A DNA stretch of 64,000 nt from Candidatus Bathyarchaeota archaeon A05DMB-3 (GTDB lineage Archaea; Thermoproteota; Bathyarchaeia; Bathyarchaeales; Bathycorpusculaceae). A model generated the notes under the pieces. The model had not been told where the DNA came from. It did not search any database and saw only the letters and a program-made list of their open reading frames with translations. This document shows positions 57,684 through 64,000 of the stretch, one piece after another; the first letter of the stretch is position 1, and the number at the start of each line of letters is the position of its first letter. The stretch spans positions 1-64,000 of the forward strand of contig JABFQN010000001.1 of the NCBI GenBank assembly GCA_019685555.1, given 5' to 3'. The translations under genes were made by a program, and so were the position numbers.

Positions 57684-59378
57684 TCACTTCGCCATTGCCC
57701 TTCTAACTTTCTCCAACATTTCGTCAAGCTTCTTTTCGTCAGCCTCTACCTTGCTGAATAGAGGCTTAGCTTCAGCTATTTTGTGGTTTGCTGGCAGAGG
57801 TTTTAAGGCTTCATCCCATCTTTGATGGTGGACGCTGTCAGGCAAGTTCAGCATTTTCCAAAGCTCTTCTGCAGTATGCGGAATTATTGGCGCTGAAACA
57901 ATTGCTAATGCTTTAACCAGTTGCGCTGCAACATAAATTGTGGTTGCAGCTTTAGCCTCATCGCTTTTTATAAGATTCCAAGGCTCTTTTTCGTTGAGGT
58001 ATTGATTGCCGAGATGCCCAATGCCCATTATGCCGTTTGCCGCAGATTGAAGTTTGCAAGCCTCAAAATCTTCGGCGATTTCGTTTACCAGCCCTTTAAG
58101 GTTTTGGAGAACTTGCTTGTCTTCAGCGTCAAGTTGCCCGGGTTCTGGGATTTTGCTGTCAAAATGCCTGTTTATGAAGGATAGTGTTCGGTGGATAAAG
58201 TTGCCGAAAGTGTCGTTTAGGTCTGCGTTTATTTTCTCGGCGAAGATTTCCCATGAAAAGTTTGAGTCTTTCGTTTCTGGTCTTGTAGCTATTAGAAAGT
58301 AACGCCAATAATCCGCTGGAAACAGTTCCAAGGCTTCATCTATCCAAATGCCTATTCTTAGGCTTTTTGAGGCTTTTTCTCCTTTAAACTGGAGAAACTC
58401 TGTGGCGGAAACGTTCCATGGCAGGTTGTAGTCCTCGTTGGAAGCCATGAGTAGCGCTGGCAAAATTATGGTGTGGAAGGGGATGTTGTCTTTCCCAATG
58501 AAGTATAGAGTTTTCGCGTTTTTATCAAACCAGTAGGCTTTCCATCCCTCGGGTTTTCCGCGGTTCCGGAAATATTCTATGGTGGCTGAAACATAGCCTA
58601 AAACAGCTTCAACCCAAACATAAATTGTCTTGCCTTCAGCCTCTGGAAACGGCGCTGGAATCCCCCAGCCCACATCTCTTGTGACGGCTCTGGGCTTTAA
58701 TCCCTCTTTTATAAGGTTTAAGCTGAAGTTTTTGGCGTTTGTGGGTAATTGTTTGTTCTCGTTTAGGTATTTTGCGAGTTTTTCCGAAAACTTGGCAAGG
58801 TCAAAATACCAGTGCTTCGTGGTTTTGATGACTGGTTTGCCTTTGCAGATTACACAGTACGGTTCAATCAAGGTTGTGGGTTCTAAGAGTCTGCCGCATG
58901 CGTCGCATTGGTCTCCGCGGGCTGGTGTATGTCCACAGTAGGGGCATTTGCCTTCGACGAATCTGTCTGGCAGGAAACGTTTGCACTTTTCGCAATAAAG
59001 CATTTCAGTCTCTTGTGTGAATATGTAGCCGTTTTTGTAAATCTTCATTAAGTGCTGTTGGACAAATTCTTTGTGCACTGGGCTTTCTGTGCGCGTGTAG
59101 TTGTCGAAGGATATCCCCCACTTTTTGAAGAGTTCAACAACCCTCCGGTGGTTTTTGTCCGTCAAATCTTTCGGTTTTACACCAAGTCTTACGGCTTCAA
59201 CTTCTATGGGGGTTCCATGCTCATCGGAGCCGCTCACCATGAGGACTTCTTCGCCTTTAAGTCTATAATATCGGGCGACAACATCCGCTGAAAGAACAGA
59301 GCCCACCAAGTTGCCAATGTGCGGAGTCACATTTATGTAGGGCCAAGCAGAAGTGACTAAAACCTTTCCGAGTTTCAC
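57684..59378 (-). CDS. metG: Methionyl-tRNA synthetase
   Basis: The 564-residue class I synthetase has the HIGH-type string TPHIGNLVGSVLSADVVARYYR and a zinc knuckle region (CEKCKRFLPDRFVEGKCPYCGHTPARGDQCDACG). The KMSKS counterpart is KGEKASKSLRIGI, and an anticodon-binding helical domain follows. There is no C-terminal EMAP/tRNA-binding extension, so an isolated MetG beta-like protein may be encoded elsewhere. The start is GTG at 59378 after GGAGGTGC. Confidence 0.95.
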   Translation of the reverse strand: MKLGKVLVTSAWPYINVTPHIGNLVGSVLSADVVARYYRLKGEEVLMVSGSDEHGTPIEVEAVRLGVKPKDLTDKNHRRVVELFKKWGISFDNYTRTESPVHKEFVQQHLMKIYKNGYIFTQETEMLYCEKCKRFLPDRFVEGKCPYCGHTPARGDQCDACGRLLEPTTLIEPYCVICKGKPVIKTTKHWYFDLAKFSEKLAKYLNENKQLPTNAKNFSLNLIKEGLKPRAVTRDVGWGIPAPFPEAEGKTIYVWVEAVLGYVSATIEYFRNRGKPEGWKAYWFDKNAKTLYFIGKDNIPFHTIILPALLMASNEDYNLPWNVSATEFLQFKGEKASKSLRIGIWIDEALELFPADYWRYFLIATRPETKDSNFSWEIFAEKINADLNDTFGNFIHRTLSFINRHFDSKIPEPGQLDAEDKQVLQNLKGLVNEIAEDFEACKLQSAANGIMGIGHLGNQYLNEKEPWNLIKSDEAKAATTIYVAAQLVKALAIVSAPIIPHTAEELWKMLNLPDSVHHQRWDEALKPLPANHKIAEAKPLFSKVEADEKKLDEMLEKVRRAMAK

Positions 59379-59461
59379 GCACCTCCAAAGCTTAAACTAG
59401 GCTATATGAAGATAGATAAACACGTGCTTAAAAATTAAATGGAAAAATGTGGGAGTTTGGT

Positions 59462-60079
59462 TTATGGCTGCTCAGCTTTTTCCTCTTCGCTCCACACAGC
59501 TTTAGGTCTTCGCGCAGAAAGGAATATTGCAGCGGCGATGATTATAGTGCATATGATTACTAGTATCACTTGAACGGTGAAAAGGGTGATAAACTTGTCA
59601 ACATTCTCAAGCGACACGTAGAATGGCGTGCTCTTCACATAGATTAGTGCTTCTCCATCGTAATGGTAGGGAGCCTTATCCACAGCAGCCCTTATAGAGA
59701 CTTCATAGGAATTACATAAAGCTCTTCCATCTGAAGGCACTGTAAAGTCTACCACGTGCTTTGTAACTCCACCATTTTTCTGAAGGGTTGCTGGAGGAGA
59801 CAATGTGACCGTGTAGTTGCCTTCCCATTTTTCTCCAGTGTAAGCGAACCACGGAAAAACCACAGTTACATTGTAGAGGATAAGATCTTGATCTGTTCTA
59901 TCATTTCGGATAACCACTGTGAGTTTGCCGCTTTCCCCAGGGTTATAGGTGGTTTTATCTGTCCAAGCGTATATGTTTACGGTGGCTGGAATTTGCTGAG
60001 CGTAGGCTGGTGCCAACGAAATAATCATTAGCATAACTGCCATGCCGAGCAGCAGAGGAGGCAAACATTTTTTGTCCAT
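59462..60079 (-). CDS. Secreted Ig-like protein with C-terminal anchor
   Basis: The 205-residue protein has a signal peptide (LLLGMAVMLMIISLAPAYA) and a beta-sandwich domain (IYAWTDKTTYNPGESGKLTVVIRNDRTDQDLILYNVTVVFPW, CARDB/COG1361-like). The C-terminal membrane helix is LFTVQVILVIICTIIIAAAIFLSARR. It is probably a cell-surface protein. The layout is the same as the secreted protein at 31771-32562. A TATA-like AAATAAGG lies upstream. Confidence 0.75.
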   Translation of the reverse strand: MDKKCLPPLLLGMAVMLMIISLAPAYAQQIPATVNIYAWTDKTTYNPGESGKLTVVIRNDRTDQDLILYNVTVVFPWFAYTGEKWEGNYTVTLSPPATLQKNGGVTKHVVDFTVPSDGRALCNSYEVSIRAAVDKAPYHYDGEALIYVKSTPFYVSLENVDKFITLFTVQVILVIICTIIIAAAIFLSARRPKAVWSEEEKAEQP

Positions 60080-60128
60080 TTACAAACACCTAACCATCTA
60101 ATTCGGATTAAACCTTATTTAAAACTTG

Positions 60129-61352
60129 TTACGTTTCACATGCGACTCTTTGCAGAAGATTCGCCAGAGCGGTGGCGGGCGCGTTGGTTTTTAAGCCTTT
60201 AAAGGAAAAGTGAGTTAAGAAGGCTTGAAAACCTTCTCTTTTTAAGAGATTGCAGATTCTCTTTAAAGAGGGAACAGTTAAGCTCAGTTTGTCGCATATT
60301 TTGTCAAGAATATAGTAGGTTATGGGCGCATCGCTTTCCTCTTTTACCAAAGTTAGAATTCTGTTTATTTTAGCCGAATTTTTAAGGTTAACTCTTTTAG
60401 CCTCGGCTTCCATGGCTTCGCAGAATTCCCTATCAGAAAGCCTTCCAAGCCATAAGGGTCCAGCCAAACTCATTTTCGAGCCGCATTCTATGCATTTTCC
60501 ATTGTGCCCCAGTATGGAGTCTCCTTTTAGCGCTTCTCTGTGAAAGCAGTTAAAGCAATGGAGAATGTAACCCATTTGTTTTAGGCTTTCATCTGCCTTT
60601 TCTGCGCCTGTTTGTAGAGTCGCATAAACGCGCACATAGTGGTCTGTGCTGTGGCTGAAAACAGTTTTAACGCCTATTTCATGTCTGGCAGCCGTTATTG
60701 CAAGGCATCCGGCTAAAAGCCTCACAGCAAGTTCGTGGCAATATTCTGTGCGCAGGGGTTTTCCACCATATTTGCGGATGCATGCTTTTGGATGAACGCC
60801 ACATAAGGGCGCCATGTCTGTTGCTGTTAAAGCTAATAAGCCGCCGTCGCGGATTGCCCTTATAGCAGAGTCTAGGAATGGTGTTGGAGAGCCGAAGGGG
60901 TCTACGTCTATAGCGTCAAACCTCTTGTGTGGTGCGCCATGCCGGGCTAAGAGAAGGTTTGCATCCTCGTTTTTCACTGTTATGCGTTTGCCAAGCTTGT
61001 TAAATTCAACATTGTATTTTGCCAGTTGGTAGGCTTTCTCGTTAATGTCGTTAACCAAGACTTTTTTGATGTTTTCCACTTCTCGTGCAAAGCGTATTCC
61101 TCTTATGCCGCAGCCAGCGAGAGGCTCGCATATGGTGATTTGGCGGTTTAGGGTTCGCTGGTATGCCTGCATGGCTAATACTGCAATGTCGCGGTTTAAC
61201 TCCATAACTGGGTTGTAGAAGACCGGAGCCTTTGAAGGCGCATATTCCCATGACTTTTTTACAAAAGCAGAAAGTTTTGGAACAAGAACTTTAACTTCGC
61301 CTTCCTCCACGATTTCTGTTGGAAAATTTATTTTCAGCTTTTCAGTTTTCAT
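60129..61352 (-). CDS. trm1: tRNA (guanine26-N2)-dimethyltransferase Trm1
   Basis: The 407-residue Trm1 has a SAM motif YQRTLNRQITICEPLAGCGIRGIRFAREV and the catalytic FDAIDVDPFGSPTPFLDSAIRAI. GLLALTATDMAPLCGVHPKACIRKYGG follows, and the C-terminal domain includes zinc-type cysteines (CFNCFHREAL and CIECGSKM). It dimethylates G26 of tRNAs. The start overlaps the marC stop (ATGA), making it the second gene of a marC-trm1 operon. Confidence 0.95.
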   Translation of the reverse strand: MKTEKLKINFPTEIVEEGEVKVLVPKLSAFVKKSWEYAPSKAPVFYNPVMELNRDIAVLAMQAYQRTLNRQITICEPLAGCGIRGIRFAREVENIKKVLVNDINEKAYQLAKYNVEFNKLGKRITVKNEDANLLLARHGAPHKRFDAIDVDPFGSPTPFLDSAIRAIRDGGLLALTATDMAPLCGVHPKACIRKYGGKPLRTEYCHELAVRLLAGCLAITAARHEIGVKTVFSHSTDHYVRVYATLQTGAEKADESLKQMGYILHCFNCFHREALKGDSILGHNGKCIECGSKMSLAGPLWLGRLSDREFCEAMEAEAKRVNLKNSAKINRILTLVKEESDAPITYYILDKICDKLSLTVPSLKRICNLLKREGFQAFLTHFSFKGLKTNAPATALANLLQRVACET

Positions 61353-62119
61353 GTTTTCGCTATGCCCCAGTCCAATAGTGCGGAATGTATCATTTGCGAT
61401 GCTATAGCAGCCAAAATCACTGCCATTATACGGCTTGCCGCTTGAACACCATTGTTGCCAACAGCTGAAACAAGTAAGGGTGCAAAACGAAGGGTGAAGT
61501 ATACGCCTAAAGCAGCTATTAAGCCTCCTGTTAAAACGTTTATTATGGCGTAAGTGTTTGCTAAAACAATCAAGGTTGTCATTGTTCCTGGTCCAACGAG
61601 GAGGGGTGTTGCCAAAGGCACAACAGCCACCTGTTTTATGTCTATGGTCTTTGACCTTGACATTCCGCCAAGCATGTCTATTGCCAGTATTAGGAGCAGA
61701 ATGCCTCCGCCAAATCTGAAGTTGGTTACGGAAACATTTAGGGCTGTTAGTATAAGTGGTCCAAAAAGGGTGAAAGTCAACAGGAGAACAATAACTATCA
61801 TGGTGGTTGTGCTTGTTATTTTGCGCCTTTCCCTCTCTTTAAGCTTGCCAGTGTACACGAGAAACGTTGGAATAGTGCTTATGGGGTTCATTATCGTGAA
61901 AAGCTGAATTGTTATGTTGAGAATGGCTGCCAGGTCTATTTGAGTCCACTCTTTTATGCCGCCGACTGTGAACCTGAAAGAGGTTAAGAAAACCAGCAGT
62001 ATTATGGCTAATAAAAGGGCAAGCCTAAAAACTTTGCCATGTTTGCGGGCTATCCATTCACTGAGTTGCCTCTCGAAAGAGGAAACTAAACCTTCGTGTT
62101 CCTTATCGCCACCGCTCAT
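61349..62119 (-). CDS. MarC family membrane protein
   Basis: The 256-residue integral membrane protein has six to seven helices and the MarC string IQLFTIMNPISTIPTFLVYTGKLKERERRKI, followed by FRFGGGILLLILAIDMLGG and VVPLATPLLVGPGTMTTLIVLA. The family is of unknown function; despite the name it is not required for Mar drug resistance in E. coli. A soluble N-terminal tail of about 30 charged residues is longer than usual. It is upstream of and coupled to trm1. Confidence 0.9.
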   Translation of the reverse strand: MSGGDKEHEGLVSSFERQLSEWIARKHGKVFRLALLLAIILLVFLTSFRFTVGGIKEWTQIDLAAILNITIQLFTIMNPISTIPTFLVYTGKLKERERRKITSTTTMIVIVLLLTFTLFGPLILTALNVSVTNFRFGGGILLLILAIDMLGGMSRSKTIDIKQVAVVPLATPLLVGPGTMTTLIVLANTYAIINVLTGGLIAALGVYFTLRFAPLLVSAVGNNGVQAASRIMAVILAAIASQMIHSALLDWGIAKT

Positions 62120-62257
62120 TTAGACTTCAGCCCATAATAACACGTTTAATTTGGATAGAAGTTTAACTGTGGAATATTAGACTTCTGGTTCGCTTCTTAT
62201 GCCAAATATTTTAAGCAAGTAATGGCAATGCATAAGCAACTGAAGAAGGGTGGGTTT

Positions 62258-63106
62258 ATGAAAGCGTTTATTTCAGTTGATTTGGAAGGCATGCCCTACA
62301 TCGTCACGCCAAGCCACCTAAACCTAAAAGGCGCTTTATACGAAGAGGCTAGGAAAATCGCCACAAAAGTTGCCCTTACCGTGGCCGACGAACTGCACAA
62401 AAACGGCTTTGAAGAAATTTTGATAGCAGACAGCCACGGTCCCATGGTCAACATTCACGTGGAAGACTTGCCTGAATACGTTGAAATCATTAGAGGTTTT
62501 CCGCGGCCATTAAGCATGGTTGCTGGCGTTGAAGGTTGCGTTGCAGCCGTTTTCTTGGGCTATCATGCCAAGTTTGGAACAGCAAAATCCACCTTCGACC
62601 ACACCTACAGTGGTGGAAGCATAAGAAAAGTGGAGGTTAACGGCGTTGAAACCAGCGAATTCCTCCTAAACGCTTACGTGGCAGGAGAACTGGGTGTTCC
62701 AGCCATAATGGTGGCTGGAGAAGCTCAGCTTTTAAAGGATGATGTTGAAAAGTGGGCGCCTTGGGCTGAAACCGTTGCCCTAAAAGATTCCTTAAGCCGA
62801 GTTTCCGCCAGAAGCCCAAGCATGACAAAACTTGAAAACGAGCTAAGAGAAGCCGCGAAAAAGGCAGTGTCAAAGCTTAAAGCCAAAAAAGCCAAGCTGC
62901 TGGTTACCAAAAAACCGGTTAACATGCGGGTAACCTTCCTTGTAAGCCACTTTGCAGATGTAGCGGCGCTGTTACCCACCGCTAAGAGGCTTGACGCCCT
63001 AACAATAGAATACAATGCGCAAAGCATGACAGAAGCCTACAAAACCTTTGAGTTGCTTGTGCTTGCAGCCAGCGGAATAGCCGCCCTCCTAACACAGCAG
63101 ACTTAA
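62258..63106 (+). CDS. M55 family D-aminopeptidase (DppA-like)
   Basis: The 282-residue protein has the DppA metal motifs: MKAFISVDLEGMPYIV at the N-terminus, IADSHGPMVNIHVEDLP, GYHAKFGTAKSTFDHTYSG, and FLLNAYVAGELGVPAIMVAGEAQLL. DppA hydrolyses D-amino-acid-containing peptides with two zinc ions. Together with the racemase at 14820-15593 it shows that D-amino acids are metabolised. ATG 62258 has GGTGGG upstream; the frame is open to 62222. Confidence 0.9.
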   Translation: MKAFISVDLEGMPYIVTPSHLNLKGALYEEARKIATKVALTVADELHKNGFEEILIADSHGPMVNIHVEDLPEYVEIIRGFPRPLSMVAGVEGCVAAVFLGYHAKFGTAKSTFDHTYSGGSIRKVEVNGVETSEFLLNAYVAGELGVPAIMVAGEAQLLKDDVEKWAPWAETVALKDSLSRVSARSPSMTKLENELREAAKKAVSKLKAKKAKLLVTKKPVNMRVTFLVSHFADVAALLPTAKRLDALTIEYNAQSMTEAYKTFELLVLAASGIAALLTQQT

Positions 63107-63130
63107 GCCAAAAGCTGGAAAAGGCAGAAA

Positions 63131-63685
63131 ATGCTGAAACGCGTGCTTCTCTTGACGGGCAGCCCAGGCGTTGGAAAAACAACACTATTGCTGAAAATCG
63201 TGGACATTTTAAGGACTAAGGGTTATCGCATCGGCGGAATGGTAAGCCGCGAAGTTCGCTCTGGCGGAACTCGCATAGGCTTTGAAATCCTAGACTTGGC
63301 TAGTGGCAAACGAGGATGGCTTGCCCACATAAACCAAAAAACTGGCCCACAAGTTGGCAAATACCGTGTTAACCTCGAGGATTTAGACAAAATTGGCGTG
63401 GAAGCTGTTTTAAAGGCTGTTAGAGAATGCGATGTCATAGCCATAGACGAGATAGGTCCCATGGAACTTTTTTCAGAAAAGTTCAAGCGGGCAGTTAGGG
63501 AAGCGTTGGAAAGCGGAAAACTTTTGGTAGGCGTTGTCCATTGGAAAGCCCGCGACAAACTGGTGGACACTGTGAAAAGGCGAGAAGACGCGGAAACATT
63601 CACTGTTACCTATGAAAACAGGGACATGCTTAACCAAAATGTCGTGGAAAAGGCTTTGGAGTTTTTGACAAAAATCCGTGAATAA
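63131..63685 (+). CDS. THEP1-type nucleoside-triphosphatase
   Basis: The 184-residue P-loop NTPase has Walker A LLTGSPGVGKTTLLLKI and Walker B VIAIDEIGPMELFSEKFK. GMVSREVRSGGTRIGFEILDLASGKRGWLAH is typical of the archaeal THEP1 family, and the C-terminal VTYENRDMLN follows. It hydrolyses NTPs in vitro; the cellular role is unclear. It follows the D-aminopeptidase gene by 24 bases. Confidence 0.93.
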   Translation: MLKRVLLLTGSPGVGKTTLLLKIVDILRTKGYRIGGMVSREVRSGGTRIGFEILDLASGKRGWLAHINQKTGPQVGKYRVNLEDLDKIGVEAVLKAVRECDVIAIDEIGPMELFSEKFKRAVREALESGKLLVGVVHWKARDKLVDTVKRREDAETFTVTYENRDMLNQNVVEKALEFLTKIRE

Positions 63686-63883
63686 CTATGGTGTTGCCTC
63701 CTTAGCCCTTTTCCCGTATTTTCTACGTTCATAAACTATCATGAATAAGGGGATAAAGAAGGCTATAAGCAGAAATAAAGCCATCACATATTGCTCCATC
63801 ATGACGAATTGTATTATGAGGTAAAGCCAGCTAACAACTGTTAGTATGAGGATTGCCTTTGCAATGTCGCCTATAAGCCCCAT
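63686..63883 (-). CDS. Small two-helix membrane protein
   Basis: The 65-residue protein has two hydrophobic segments (AILILTVVSWLYLIIQFVMM, YVMALFLLIAFFIPLFMIVY) and a basic C-terminal tail (ERRKYGKRAKEATP). It has no motif and no family I can name. It converges on the THEP1 gene, with only one base between the stops. The last 117 bases of the window (63884-64000) are AT-rich and hold no supported gene. Confidence 0.65.
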   Translation of the reverse strand: MGLIGDIAKAILILTVVSWLYLIIQFVMMEQYVMALFLLIAFFIPLFMIVYERRKYGKRAKEATP

Positions 63884-64000
63884 GTGCGGTACACATTAAA
63901 AACTGTGTCTAAAGTGTTTATTAAACATTACGACACGCTACATTGCAGACATAAGCGCAGCAAGCCAAAACCTTTAACCGATAACGCAGCATTGTAGAAA

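Overview
The window is archaeal chromosome. The evidence is the gene content: ribosomal protein L35Ae, Holliday junction resolvase Hjc, membrane-anchored LonB, Trm1, TrmI, archaeal-type PEP carboxylase, a CDKAL1-like methylthiotransferase and FtsZ. Promoters have BRE/TATA boxes (for example CCGAAA followed by TTTTATAG), and many genes use TTG or GTG starts, often behind GGAG or GGTGA Shine-Dalgarno sequences. The mixture (FtsZ, many small zinc-ribbon and ferredoxin proteins, PadR regulators, formaldehyde-activating enzyme, ADP-forming acyl-CoA synthetase) fits an anaerobic lineage such as Bathyarchaeia. That placement is inference, because no rRNA is present.

Layout. 0-3 kb: an EVE/nuclease-like protein, a tRNA-Asn gene and a cobalamin-binding-type radical SAM enzyme, with partial or short ORFs at the edge. 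3-10.6 kb: a response regulator pair, an MFS carrier, an iron operon (DtxR-FeoA-FeoB) with a palindromic operator at its predicted start site, a divergent DUF134 / DUF5320-like / NifX-like cluster, YjbQ and a GNAT. 10.6-11.3 kb: a gene-free stretch with an element of about 300 bp bounded by long inverted repeats. 11.4-17.6 kb: LonB, Hjc, L35Ae, an amino-acid racemase, a class III aminotransferase and MobA. 17.6-24.3 kb: small membrane, zinc-ribbon and HTH proteins, a ParA/HTH pair, then a secreted PepSY-like protein beside a frameshifted caspase-like secreted protease. 24.6-32.9 kb: an M24 peptidase, an HTH/membrane cluster, HD and TrmI, and a fusion of a DHDPS-superfamily aldolase with formaldehyde-activating enzyme, divergent from an unrecognised 428-residue protein.

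33-42.6 kb: malate dehydrogenase, an RNase J-like MBL protein, an unusual kinase fusion, an ADP-forming acyl-CoA synthetase alpha subunit, an ABC exporter and an MTA/SAH deaminase. 42.6-47.3 kb is the most interesting region: two divergent PadR regulators with strong operator-like inverted repeats, a divergent polyprenyl synthetase, an unannotated 20-residue aromatic peptide gene with its own promoter and Shine-Dalgarno sequence, an MFS exporter and a radical SAM/SPASM protein. Together they look like a locus making a modified, perhaps prenylated, exported peptide. 47.3-52.5 kb: SfsA, a ferredoxin and zinc-ribbon cluster, a cupin, a second ABC exporter and an EF-Tu-domain-2-like protein. 52.5-64 kb: PEP carboxylase, methylthiotransferase, a ribbon-helix-helix protein directly fused in operon to ftsZ, a PHP phosphoesterase with an apparently non-standard start, MetG, Trm1-MarC, a D-aminopeptidase and a THEP1 NTPase.

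No CRISPR array, rRNA or intact transposase was seen. All homology calls come from motif recognition by eye, without database searches.
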